Below are positions 1-9,063 of a stretch of DNA of 64,000 nt, in pieces (positions within the stretch are counted from its first letter, which is position 1; every line of letters begins with the position of its first letter). This DNA is from Alcanivoracaceae bacterium. GTDB taxonomy: Bacteria > Pseudomonadota > Gammaproteobacteria > Pseudomonadales > Alcanivoracaceae. Location: positions 36,011 to 100,010 of the forward strand of contig PAJO01000028.1 of the NCBI GenBank assembly GCA_002706085.1, given 5' to 3'. Below the pieces are notes generated by a model. That model was not told where the DNA came from and ran no database searches. It saw nothing but the letters and a program-made list of their open reading frames with translations. The position numbers were made by a program, and so were the translations under genes.

Positions 1-16
1 AGTATCATGTTGTCAC

Positions 17-823
17 TCAACGACAGGCCGAAGGCGCTGTAGAACCAGAATAAGTGGATAACCGCTGACATGGCGCCACTTCCACATCCACCTTGCCAAA
101 CTCGAGGTTATCGCTTCTGATCTCAGGAAAGATGGACCCCACAAGGTTTAAACCTGTTCTGATTACCCCGTTATCCAGCAGATCCGTGGGGACCATATTC
201 TTTACACGGGATTTCGCCTGACTTGGGCTTGCCGCATTCCAGGCGTTATCGAGCAGCACATAATGATGTTTCATGGACAAGTTACTGGCCGGAATCCAGG
301 CCTGATCAGGGTCCTCAAGCGGCATCTCCACAGCAGCCTTACGATAACCCGTGGTATCCAGATCCAACCCTTCCACCACCAGCTTCATTCCCCCCGAACC
401 AAGAATCCCACCAAGATCAGCTTTGACGGTGCTGGAGGCTACGGCTGCACCGGTCGAAGACGTCTTAGCACCTTTCGCTACAGTGATATATCCGGGTTGA
501 TTCAGATAAGCGCTATACAACATGGGATCGAGCATTGCCTGGTCTGCAGAACCCGGCGCCCTGTGATCCGTGAGGCTGTTGAATACATGATCCGGCTTAC
601 CCATAACCCGGTAACGGGCTTCCCATGCCAAATGTTGATCACTCTTGCTATGGCCAGCGCCGCCACCTGGCCAGGCCACTTTCTCCCAGGCGCTGTAGCG
701 GGCAGCTTCATAGGTCTTGTGACGTAATTCGCCGGCCTTGGCGAGATAGGAAACACCGATAAACGCGGGGGCAAGCACAAATATCGTGGCCACGAGAAAT
801 CCAACGAGGGATTGGCCACGCAT
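17..823 (-). CDS. TadE/TadG-like pilus-associated membrane protein
   Basis: The protein opens with a short basic N-terminus ending in a Gly-Gln pair (MRGQSLVGF), then a single hydrophobic helix, then a polar C-terminal domain of about 230 residues with no recognised motif. This is the plan of TadE/TadG proteins, minor pseudopilins anchored in the inner membrane that work with Flp pilin. The start at 823 is preferred over the one at 853 because it puts the GQ motif and helix at the N-terminus. The gene is the last in the window of a minus-strand run that also holds a Flp-like prepilin and a TadG-like gene, which supports the assignment. It is separated from those by the RHS and lipoprotein genes. 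Family membership is inferred from architecture only. Confidence 0.6.
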   Translation of the reverse strand: MRGQSLVGFLVATIFVLAPAFIGVSYLAKAGELRHKTYEAARYSAWEKVAWPGGGAGHSKSDQHLAWEARYRVMGKPDHVFNSLTDHRAPGSADQAMLDPMLYSAYLNQPGYITVAKGAKTSSTGAAVASSTVKADLGGILGSGGMKLVVEGLDLDTTGYRKAAVEMPLEDPDQAWIPASNLSMKHHYVLLDNAWNAASPSQAKSRVKNMVPTDLLDNGVIRTGLNLVGSIFPEIRSDNLEFGKVDVEVAPCQRLSTYSGSTAPSACR

Positions 824-921
824 ATTCCTGCATGAACGATAATTATCTCTCATCCTTGAGAACCCATAACAGATTTTATCTACAAAGGTCAGACATCATT
901 GGCTGTGCCAAGTCAAAAAAG

Positions 922-1578
922 TCACTGACTCACCACTGCATCATTGAAAAACCGAGACATTTTCCTGTAAACATCTTCCCACTTAACACCAGGATCACCA
1001 TGAACTGTCAGGTAATACGAAAATGGAAAGTTGTTGTCCGCAGCAACAAAAAGGCATCTTTGCTTATCGGTATTTTCTCGAACACACGAGACAACATATT
1101 TCTCTTCGCTATCAACATAGTAGGTCTGGTCAACCTCGACGTCATTGTCACTCGAAAAAACCCGCTGATAGATATCAACACCTGAACCCGAACTTATAAA
1201 ATCCTTGCTCCGTGCCACATTCAATGAGCTCCTAAGGCTAATCTTTGTATCTTCCTTGAATACCGTCATGTAAGAGTTGGGACGCTCACCACACTCGTCA
1301 CGGTAAGGAAGACAAAAAAGCATATTCATTCCATCACTATTTCGGTATGGGTTTGTATAGGGATCAATCTTAGATACGGGATCAAGGCAAGAAGACTCGA
1401 CCCTGAGTTTAATCTCTCCCACAGGAATCACATTAGGGATTGTGAACCGGTCTTTAATTTTCACTAGATCAGCATCACCATCAACGCACCATGAATGACT
1501 TAAACTTGCAACAGGCTCATTATCTGAAAAGCAGCCTGACACCATTAAAATGAACAATAAAAAAATGATGAAGCACAT
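922..1578 (-). CDS. Putative lipoprotein, third member of the RHS-linked lipoprotein array
   Basis: This is a 218-residue protein with a short hydrophobic signal ending in the lipobox VSGC, so it is probably a lipoprotein. No known family is recognised. It shares a sparse pattern with the two lipoproteins upstream in the same run (1660-2282 and 2852-3481). All three have a C-x6-C-G motif (here FCLPYRDECG), and this one also has a Cys pair near residue 165 (spacing of nine residues, against ten in the 2852-3481 protein) and a C-terminal hydrophobic segment ending in FFND. I infer a distant paralogue. If the lipoproteins are immunity factors for the RHS tip, this would be a diverged spare copy. 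The DNA is A/T-richer than the pilus genes around it. Confidence 0.6.
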   Translation of the reverse strand: MCFIIFLLFILMVSGCFSDNEPVASLSHSWCVDGDADLVKIKDRFTIPNVIPVGEIKLRVESSCLDPVSKIDPYTNPYRNSDGMNMLFCLPYRDECGERPNSYMTVFKEDTKISLRSSLNVARSKDFISSGSGVDIYQRVFSSDNDVEVDQTYYVDSEEKYVVSCVRENTDKQRCLFVAADNNFPFSYYLTVHGDPGVKWEDVYRKMSRFFNDAVVSQ

Positions 1579-1659
1579 AATTTAACCCTACTCAACCGCT
1601 ATCAGGGTTGACGGAAAATTAAACCCACTCACTATTACCAAATAACATCAGGCATTACT

Positions 1660-2282
1660 TTAACCCTCATACCTGACGGAGCTCTCGATAAAAGAATTAA
1701 TTTGATTATTAATACTGTGGAAGTCATTCCGCTTAAACAAACTAGGGTAATGGACCCTGTATCTGACTCGATCTTTATAAACACCGCCACTCATGGTGAA
1801 GGCATAATATTGATGACCCTCGCCATGCCTACAAGTAAGGCAGTAAACTTCGTCATTATTTGGCAGCAACTTCCTCATCCCATACTTGTAATCAAACACA
1901 GAAAACCCATTAACCTCTTCAATGTATTTATCTGCCATGCGATTCTGCCATAGCATTTCGGGATGAATATAGTATGCAAAAACCAAAGGTATCCATTCCC
2001 CTCTTCCGCATTCGCCATTCTTTTTTGGGCAAAAAACGGCATTCAAGTACCCTTCCGTTTCGGGAAGCCCCATACTCCCATGCACAAATTCATCATAAAT
2101 ACATTTCTCAGCGATATAGAAGCCTGCCGCCATCCCCCCCTCCCACTCCCAAGCGTCACCTCTTTCACCGGATCTTGCAGACATTGATCGATCAAACCAT
2201 TCTTAGCTTCAGGTCCATTATCAGAGGAGCATGAAGCGAAAACCGAACATACAAGGAACAGCCTAATTATCTTCATTGTCAA
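1660..2282 (-). pseudogene. Frameshifted lipoprotein, paralogue of the 2852-3481 protein
   Basis: Two overlapping frames make up one gene. The first (from 2282) gives a lipoprotein signal with lipobox FASC and continues to the residues VTLGSGRGG. The second carries on as MAAGFYIAEKC through FCPKKNGECG to the C-terminus at 1660. Joined, they align along their whole length with the intact neighbour at 2852-3481, including C-x6-C-G, YYIHPEML, YIEE.NGFSVF and the KDRVRY segment. The break lies in a run of seven G (minus strand) at 2134-2140. A run of five or eight would restore the frame, and five gives a gap-free alignment. It is either a decayed gene, a sequencing error in a homopolymer, or a phase-variable switch. 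Confidence 0.8.
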
Positions 2283-2283
2283 C

Positions 2284-2700
2284 TCAACTTCTTATAGTCA
2301 AAGCCTGCTGATAAATAACATTCTTACTAGCCACAGCCATTTCATAAACTCTATTTCTATCCAACTGAAGCCCAGCCAGATCGATAAATGGGTCATCATT
2401 AATTTGATCTACGGCATATTTAGCCTCATAGATAAAATTCCTGATCTTACTTTCAGAGCAGGCGGTATCATGTGTAAAACTAACAGCATGACCAACTTGA
2501 TCTTCAAGTTCCTTCTCAAGCTCTCGATCACGCTCTACCCTACCAAAATTCACCTCCAGCCAATATTTATCAAAGTTTGCGCGAGAGTCGCTCAATAGTC
2601 TCATAGCAGTATTATTTTGCTTGTCCGCGACCTTCAAACGTCCTTCCAAATCATTAATATAATTAATAATTTCTTTTTCATGACAACTGATACATTTTTC
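2284..2700 (-). pseudogene. Orphan duplicate of the RHS C-terminal module
   Basis: This open frame is homologous to the last ~140 residues of the RHS protein encoded at 3462-8429. Shared landmarks are EII-YINDLEG-LK, YW, a VxRDxxLE-like acidic segment, FLYEA/FIYEA and VDL.ELQLYRNWVY versus IDLAGLQLDRNRVY. The frame opens directly after a TGA at 2701-2703 and has no ATG; the first usable start would be TTG at 2649. It looks like a displaced tip fragment without its RHS shell, the usual state of orphan CT modules in RHS loci. It is followed by the frameshifted copy of the partner lipoprotein, so module and partner appear to have been duplicated together. Confidence 0.75.
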
Positions 2701-2766
2701 TCATCCTTGATAACTCTACAGCCATGTTTCGATTTCATCAGAGAAATCAGGATTAATTCACAAAGG

Positions 2767-2789
2767 ATCCGCAAGCAAGGATTGCGGAT
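2767..2789 (-). terminator. Possible weak hairpin terminator after the 2852-3481 lipoprotein
   Basis: A perfect 8-bp stem (2767-2774 with 2782-2789) and a 7-nt loop lie 63 nt downstream of the intact lipoprotein stop. On the minus strand it is followed by only a few T residues, so termination would be partial at best. Confidence 0.3.
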
Positions 2790-2851
2790 GCACAATGGCA
2801 AGCTATTCAATCCTCATCCTTGCTCTGAGTATTACATTAAGCTCACAACCA

Positions 2852-3481
2852 CTAATCACGTTTATATCTTACGGATTGATTAATAAAATTATTAACCTCC
2901 TCATTAATATTGTGAAAATCAAATTCATCAAAAGACCCACGATAATAAAGCTTGTATCTGACTCGATCCTTATAAAGGCCACCATTCATAGTACAACCAT
3001 GATAGCCAACACCTTTCCCATACCTACAGGTAAGATAATAACCCTCATAATTTATAGGCAGCATTACCCTCAACTTGTTACTGTACTCAAAAACAGAGAA
3101 CCCATTCTTCTCTTCGATATATTTATTTTTATCAACATGCTGCCGCAACATTTCTGGATGAATATAGTAAGAGAAGACTAGGTACATCCATTCGTAGCTA
3201 CCACAAACCCCATGAGATTTTGGACAAATTACGGCATTTAGCTTTCCATCCATGACCGGCAACCCCACACCACCATGCTCATCCTTATTATAAAAGCATG
3301 ATTCACTGATGAATAATCGCTGCAACATGCCAGCTCTAGTCCCCAGCTTAACTTCGCTGACATTATTCCTGAGACACTGCTCAATGAAAATTCTATCAAC
3401 CTCCACTTCAACATCAGAAGAACAGGAAGCAACAGCGAGTGACAAGAAAATAAAAATCAGTCTAGCGCACTTCATAATCAA
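2852..3481 (-). CDS. Cys-rich lipoprotein, putative partner/immunity protein of the RHS tip
   Basis: This is a 209-residue protein with a signal peptide and lipobox VASC, followed by a domain with several cysteines (EQCLRNN, SESCF, C-x6-CG, LTCRYG, GCTM) that could form disulfides in the periplasm. No known family is recognised. Its start overlaps the 3' end of the RHS gene by 20 nt, the position normally held by the immunity gene of a polymorphic toxin. A frameshifted paralogue follows the orphan RHS tip at 1660-2282. I infer an immunity or tip-binding role. A lipoprotein would place that role in the periplasm, which fits an RHS protein that itself carries a Sec-type signal. Function is unproven. 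Confidence 0.7.
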   Translation of the reverse strand: MIMKCARLIFIFLSLAVASCSSDVEVEVDRIFIEQCLRNNVSEVKLGTRAGMLQRLFISESCFYNKDEHGGVGLPVMDGKLNAVICPKSHGVCGSYEWMYLVFSYYIHPEMLRQHVDKNKYIEEKNGFSVFEYSNKLRVMLPINYEGYYLTCRYGKGVGYHGCTMNGGLYKDRVRYKLYYRGSFDEFDFHNINEEVNNFINQSVRYKRD

Positions 3482-6400
3482 ACCTATTTTTTATGATTGA
3501 ATTCTGCTTATCAACCACATTGCCACTAGTTAAAACCATTTGATAAACCCAGTTTCTATATAACTGAAGCTCAACAAGATCAACTTCTTTGTTACCCTTA
3601 TTTTCATCTAATACTCTATGCGCCTCATAGAGAAAATCCTGGATTCCATTTACCCTATATGCCGCATCACGTGATAACTCTTGAGCGTCTGAAATATTCT
3701 TTCCAATCTGTTTCTCCAATACCGGATTTAGCTCAATCTCCCCAGTACCTACGCCATCCCAGTATTGATCGTATTCAAGTACTGATTCAGACAATATCTC
3801 CATGAAAATATCGAGCTGCATTTCCGCAATCTTTAAATGCCCTTCCAAATCATTAATGTAATCAATAATTTCTTGCTCGTAACTTTCACGAAGTTGTTCT
3901 CTTGCTCTCTCTCTCTCCTTCTCTCTTTGCTGGTCTCTTAATTGCTGACTCTCAGCATTTGAGAGATAGCTCTCTTCTCTTATCTCTTTGGCCAACATAG
4001 CCTTTATTTCAACAACCTCCTTTATCAGATCCTTAAAATCATCCTCATCGATCAATTTAATATCATCTTCTGTAACCTCAACATACTCAATTGGATCACC
4101 TCCAACACCAGAATTTGCAACTTCAGCGACTGTTGCCAACAGAGTTTTATTTGCAGGACTTAAAAGCGCACTTTGCACTTCACTTTTAAGAACCTCTCTC
4201 AATATAGCTGAAACAGAGCCTACCGCTGGATTGTTTAAAATTAATACCAGAGACACAGTTCTAGAATTTGATAACTCATACGCAGCAAGGAAGCCTTGCA
4301 GCATTTGGGTCTCAGATATATACAAATCATGTCGGGCTTGATCTATAGAATTAACCCACCTTCGCTGGCTGGGATCGCCAATACAATCATCATAAATCCT
4401 ATATATTTTCTTAATAAGAAAATCTTCATGTGAACCAAGAGAGTTCTCCAGCATAAGCTCGCCCATAGCAGATAGAGCTACATCCGCACTGCTCGACGAA
4501 CCACTAGCCCTGGTATAGGCGCCATTCAATGGCGGTGCTGTTTGAGTATTGGCCGCAGGTTTTGAAAGGTAATCGCCAGAACCTTCACCAGTACTTGCCT
4601 CGCCAGTTTCAACAGGTGAAAGGCCTGCGAGGTCAATGAATTCATGGGGTCTGCCCAACGCAAAGGCATACAGATCTGGACCAACCTCGAGGCCCATGGG
4701 ATCGGGGCTTAAATATCGACCATAGACGGGATCCATGTATCGATGGATGTTGTAATGCAAGCCTGTTTCTGCATCATGATACTGGTTGGAACCGCGTAAG
4801 GGCATTGTCAGCCAAGCACCATCGTTTCGGATGCTGGCACCGTTATCGCCAACTTTTGCCCTCCATATGACGCGCCGTTTTTTATCTGTTACGGCAAGGG
4901 GGGCATATCGATGGTCTGTATGGACGGGATAATATTGATTATCCTCACGAAGTAGCACAGGCCTGTTGTCAAGGTAGAGATACTGACGCTTGATGCCATT
5001 ACGCCCGGCCTCAGCCGTTATTTGATTACCGTCATACAAGAATAAGGTGGTCACACCACTATCCTGGCTTCCCTTAGACTCTGCATAGACGGTTTTCGAA
5101 ATCCGCTCCCCGAAGAAGTTGTATCGGTAGCTGGCTACAAGGTTACGACTTCCAGCACTCCCTTCCTCATAAACAGCTGTGATCCTGCCAAAAGCATCCC
5201 ACTGATAGTGATGACTGCCATCGCTGAGCATTTCGCCACGTCGGTTATACTTTGCAGATGCCCATTTTACTGGCCGATCATTCTTTCCTTGTCCGTCTGG
5301 CGCCGTTAACTTGCTGGCAAACCCTATCACTTCCAGCGTTTTGCGCAGGTATCCTCGTTCCTCATGTGGCGAGGGATCAGCCGGGTAAAAATAGTCAACA
5401 ACTGGGTTATAAGGTTTGTCGAAACGTGAGTAGCTAAGAGGGATAACATTGAGCTTGTCGTCCTGTGTAACGACAGGATCAATTCCTTCCTGCTCCCTTG
5501 ACGATTGGATTGCAGACACTGCCTTCATATGACTGCCAAGGAGCCCTTGGTGCCATTCTATATCGCTATAGGCAATCTGGGGTCCGCCCGCAAACGTGAT
5601 ATTGCCGTCCACATCGAGCGACCGTCTCTGGCTGAGCCCATTGAAAAAATCGAATCCACGATCATTGATCGCCTCCCCTGGCCGATTGATACCCTTAATC
5701 AGGGGCTTGTTGCCGAATACCCCCTTTCTTTCAACAGCAGACAATGACCCAGCTTTGGGGTGATTTTCGGCATGGTATCGGTATTGTATGACCTCCCCAT
5801 CGGGTAACGTCTTGGTTGTAAGGCGCCCGAAACGATCGTACTGGTAGCCCGTTTCAAAGGCAGCATCATCATAGATTCGCTTGTGCAGAGACAGCTTGCC
5901 AATACTGTTGTAGTGGAATGACTCTGTATAAATACCATGACCATCTGTTTCATGGTGCACAACTGACAGGCGACTATTGTCGTCCCACTTAAGCGAAACC
6001 ACTTCTGATTCGCTAGATCGCCTGATTAGCCTTCCGGCCACATCATATTTTTTCTTTATCTCAGAACCATCACTGTAACGGGTCATGGTTTGATTATCTG
6101 CTACATCATAACGGTAACTTGTTGTTCCCGTGACAGGACTTCGTGTTCTGACGAGGCGGCCAAAATCATCATAGTGGTATGAGGTAATTCTCCCTTGCGA
6201 ATCAAATCTAATGCTTCTCTTATTATTACCGTTTTGAAAAACCTCTGATCTATCATTATCGCTAAACAGCGCAGCTAGATCTTTCTTATCAGTTGAGTTT
6301 TTCAGGGACAGTTCCCCCTCTGCATCAAAGAAGCTTTTCTGATTCAGCCTGCCGTCGAGGCCATACTCCAAGGTTATCCTTTGACCTTCCTGATCCGTAA

Positions 6401-8429
6401 TAGCAACAAGATCACCGGACGCATCATGCTCGAGCATGAAAGACTGACCGAGAAGATTCTTGATAGTGCTGATCTTGCCCTGATCATCGTAGGTGAGTGT
6501 GATGGTCTGCCCTGCCCGTGACAGGGTAGACAGGCGCCCACGCACGTCGTACTGCATCGTGGATACAATCCCGTCTTTTTTCCTTGACTTGATGACCCTG
6601 CCGGCCTGGTCGTACTCGAAGGACTCCGTCAACCCCATGGGAAGGTTTTTCGCTATCAGCCACCCTTTGTCGTTGTAGTGATACTGGGTGATGTCGGAGT
6701 CTTCAGGGGTGCCTTTGGGGCCATTTTCCAGCGGCCCATCGTGCTCCAGCAGTCGCCCCTTATCCCACTTGTATTGTGAGGTACGTACTATTTTCTTGTA
6801 CTTGCCGATTTCGACGGGTGACCAGCCTGCCTCAGTGACGATGACAGGAAGCCCCTGCTTGTTACGGGTGATCTCAAGGACATACCTGCCGTCCGGGTTA
6901 ACACTATCCCTTTCAATACGGCTGTAATTCCCCTGGAAGAGCGGCGCTTCGCTCTCAGAGGTATCGGTGACGAGCTCGAAACCGCCACGGTAGACATACT
7001 CAGTGTCTCCCCGCTGACAGGGGCCACACCCTGGCCCTGTCACTTTAGTGACATGCGGCACACCACCGAGCATTGAGGTAACGTATCGGCTAGTCATACC
7101 ATCCTGATCGGTGACCAAGGTTTCGCCATCACCATATTCAAGAGCGACATTCTGGCGGGCTCGGTCCTGGCGAGTGGATGATATTGCCCGCCCCTTTTCA
7201 TCGTAAGACCAGGTGGAAATCCGTGTTGTCTTGCTCTTATTATCACTTGCCACAGAAACTGACCCGGCAAAGCCACTGCTTATCCCGGTCAAGTGATTAG
7301 GAAAGGCATCATTCTCGTAGTGATAGTGGCGTTCTGCACCATCATCATAACGGACCCGGTAAAGGCGCCCATTACTGTCATAGTCATAGTGGACATGCTG
7401 CCCGCCTACGACATTAGCTTCAGCCAGCTTGCCATCGTCATTGTAGGAAAAGCTGATCTGTCGAATGGGCTGGTTACGGTTGTAGGAATCCAAATCTCTT
7501 CTGGTCATTTTCGCAGGCTGATCACTATCGTGCTCCGCTTTCAATTGCTCCCTGACACCTGACAACCGCCATTGACGGTCATATTCCAGTAGGATTTCGG
7601 CGCCGCTTTTGTTAGTCACCTTGGCCAGGCGGCCACCTTTCTTGTTCAACAGCAGCAATTCTGTGCCATTCTCCCAGCGCCAGAGATACTGTTCACCAGT
7701 GATAACCAGCTCGCCATCGCCTTTCTGCACCGGAGTCATATGGCGTTCTGAGTTATCCCCATATCCCGTCAGTGAGAAATCAATACGGCGACCATCCGCC
7801 TGCCAGAGGTAAACCTTGTTGCCATGATCGACAAAACGGACATCAAAGCCGTGGCGCCAGTTGTTACCGAAGGGCCCATGAAACGTAGAAAGGCTATTGT
7901 AGTGACGAACAAAATTTAGCCCCGGCAGATCGATATCCTTTTCAGCCTGATATTTATTACCGGTAACCACATGGATTGGGTTGCCCACATGGGTGGCACT
8001 AATACCAGTCTGTACGGAAGCACCCGTATCAGACAGCCCATTTCGTGGCGTGATGTTAAGGGTGCTGGCTGAAGTCTGGACCGCGCTTGAATTGAATAAA
8101 TCATTTTGACTGGCGCCCGGGAAAAGCGAATTATCTGGCGCAGAACAGGTTTTCGGGGCACCGTTACCCGGGCCATCGGTTCCATCTCCCGTCAGATCAT
8201 TACCAAGCCCATCCGCATCGCCACCGAAACCACACTGATTCTGGTCTGCCCAGGCCTGTTTAGATGCCTGGTTTTCAAAACACACCCCCGGATCTTCGCA
8301 TTGCTCCAGAGAGAGACCCATAGATGGCAAGCACAGACCTATAAGAAGAATGACACTACACCATAATGACTCTGTAACGGCATTATCGCGGATCCATGCG
8401 CTGTGCTGATTTACAGCAACCTTGTTCAC
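3462..8429 (-). CDS. Sec-exported RHS-repeat protein with variable C-terminal tip
   Basis: Order of parts in about 1655 residues: an N-terminal hydrophobic segment (LLIGLCLPSMG) followed by a Cys/Gly/Asp-rich stretch; a DUF6531-like entry segment (VGNPIHVVTGNKYQ); many YD repeats of the G.L......Y.YD..GR type; the RHS core ending in YLSPDPMGLEVGPDLYAF and IDLAGL near position 4622; then about 385 residues of unrelated tip. The tip holds a strongly charged coiled-coil stretch (RDQQREKERERAREQ) and a helical C-terminal ~140 residues that is duplicated at 2284-2700. GTG at 8429 is preferred as start because AAAGGA lies six bases upstream. The tip DNA is A/T-richer than the core. RHS shells enclose C-terminal toxins in known cases; a toxin role here is inference. 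Confidence 0.9.
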   Translation of the reverse strand: MNKVAVNQHSAWIRDNAVTESLWCSVILLIGLCLPSMGLSLEQCEDPGVCFENQASKQAWADQNQCGFGGDADGLGNDLTGDGTDGPGNGAPKTCSAPDNSLFPGASQNDLFNSSAVQTSASTLNITPRNGLSDTGASVQTGISATHVGNPIHVVTGNKYQAEKDIDLPGLNFVRHYNSLSTFHGPFGNNWRHGFDVRFVDHGNKVYLWQADGRRIDFSLTGYGDNSERHMTPVQKGDGELVITGEQYLWRWENGTELLLLNKKGGRLAKVTNKSGAEILLEYDRQWRLSGVREQLKAEHDSDQPAKMTRRDLDSYNRNQPIRQISFSYNDDGKLAEANVVGGQHVHYDYDSNGRLYRVRYDDGAERHYHYENDAFPNHLTGISSGFAGSVSVASDNKSKTTRISTWSYDEKGRAISSTRQDRARQNVALEYGDGETLVTDQDGMTSRYVTSMLGGVPHVTKVTGPGCGPCQRGDTEYVYRGGFELVTDTSESEAPLFQGNYSRIERDSVNPDGRYVLEITRNKQGLPVIVTEAGWSPVEIGKYKKIVRTSQYKWDKGRLLEHDGPLENGPKGTPEDSDITQYHYNDKGWLIAKNLPMGLTESFEYDQAGRVIKSRKKDGIVSTMQYDVRGRLSTLSRAGQTITLTYDDQGKISTIKNLLGQSFMLEHDASGDLVAITDQEGQRITLEYGLDGRLNQKSFFDAEGELSLKNSTDKKDLAALFSDNDRSEVFQNGNNKRSIRFDSQGRITSYHYDDFGRLVRTRSPVTGTTSYRYDVADNQTMTRYSDGSEIKKKYDVAGRLIRRSSESEVVSLKWDDNSRLSVVHHETDGHGIYTESFHYNSIGKLSLHKRIYDDAAFETGYQYDRFGRLTTKTLPDGEVIQYRYHAENHPKAGSLSAVERKGVFGNKPLIKGINRPGEAINDRGFDFFNGLSQRRSLDVDGNITFAGGPQIAYSDIEWHQGLLGSHMKAVSAIQSSREQEGIDPVVTQDDKLNVIPLSYSRFDKPYNPVVDYFYPADPSPHEERGYLRKTLEVIGFASKLTAPDGQGKNDRPVKWASAKYNRRGEMLSDGSHHYQWDAFGRITAVYEEGSAGSRNLVASYRYNFFGERISKTVYAESKGSQDSGVTTLFLYDGNQITAEAGRNGIKRQYLYLDNRPVLLREDNQYYPVHTDHRYAPLAVTDKKRRVIWRAKVGDNGASIRNDGAWLTMPLRGSNQYHDAETGLHYNIHRYMDPVYGRYLSPDPMGLEVGPDLYAFALGRPHEFIDLAGLSPVETGEASTGEGSGDYLSKPAANTQTAPPLNGAYTRASGSSSSADVALSAMGELMLENSLGSHEDFLIKKIYRIYDDCIGDPSQRRWVNSIDQARHDLYISETQMLQGFLAAYELSNSRTVSLVLILNNPAVGSVSAILREVLKSEVQSALLSPANKTLLATVAEVANSGVGGDPIEYVEVTEDDIKLIDEDDFKDLIKEVVEIKAMLAKEIREESYLSNAESQQLRDQQREKERERAREQLRESYEQEIIDYINDLEGHLKIAEMQLDIFMEILSESVLEYDQYWDGVGTGEIELNPVLEKQIGKNISDAQELSRDAAYRVNGIQDFLYEAHRVLDENKGNKEVDLVELQLYRNWVYQMVLTSGNVVDKQNSIIKNRFDYEVR

Positions 8430-8450
8430 GGAAATTCCTTTTCCCACGTT

Positions 8451-9017
8451 TTATTTCAGGTAGTTATCCATGAATTCCAGGAAGGCTTCCTGCTTTTCCT
8501 GGTTATGGATTGCACCGAAGAACATTCTTGTGGTTCCGTCCTGGCGACGAACCAGCGTTAGCGGTGTTGCCCCGGCCCATGACTGCCAGCGGTCTTTGAA
8601 CTCTTTATCATTCACAGTGACCACGTCATTCTGATCATCTATCGGCCATGCTCCCTGCTGATGCTCGTAGTCGTAGGAGGAAAAGTTTTCGTCCAAAGCC
8701 TTCGCAGGATCATCCGCTTCAATTATTGCCCGAGTTCTGGCATTGCTGTTGTTCTTGTAATAGGAAACCGCGACCCATCGGGCGGAGAATTCCGGGATGA
8801 TCTTCTTCAATCTGGTGTAATGAATAGCACTGTAGGGACAGTTCGGGTCATAGATGATCAGGACCTGGGTGTTGTTATCGTTACCCACCAGAATATTTTC
8901 CTGTTGTGCAGCCTCAGACCATATTCCGGCAGGGGCAGCCATATCACTGGCCATCCCAGCTGCCGGTATAGCGACGATGAAAATCCAGACTGTCAACCAC
9001 CCGTATCCCTGGCGCAT
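8451..9017 (-). CDS. Periplasmic thioredoxin-fold protein with a single-Cys CPYS motif
   Basis: This is a 188-residue protein with a signal peptide ending near AGMASDM. Its central motif IIYDPNCPYSAIHY matches the active-site region of DsbC/DsbG/TraF-like thioredoxin folds (DPxCPYC), but the second Cys is Ser. A C-terminal segment GATPLTLVRRQDG matches the cis-Pro loop of these folds. A CPYS site cannot cycle as a dithiol; it could act as a mixed-disulfide chaperone or as a monothiol isomerase. It lies 21 bases before the RHS start, with AAAGGA before its own ATG, so the two are probably co-translated. It may help fold or export the RHS protein or the Cys-rich lipoproteins. That role is inferred. 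Confidence 0.65.
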   Translation of the reverse strand: MRQGYGWLTVWIFIVAIPAAGMASDMAAPAGIWSEAAQQENILVGNDNNTQVLIIYDPNCPYSAIHYTRLKKIIPEFSARWVAVSYYKNNSNARTRAIIEADDPAKALDENFSSYDYEHQQGAWPIDDQNDVVTVNDKEFKDRWQSWAGATPLTLVRRQDGTTRMFFGAIHNQEKQEAFLEFMDNYLK

Positions 9018-9063
9018 TGTTATCCTTTTCCCTGATAGCTGAAATAGGTAGTCGATTTTCAGA

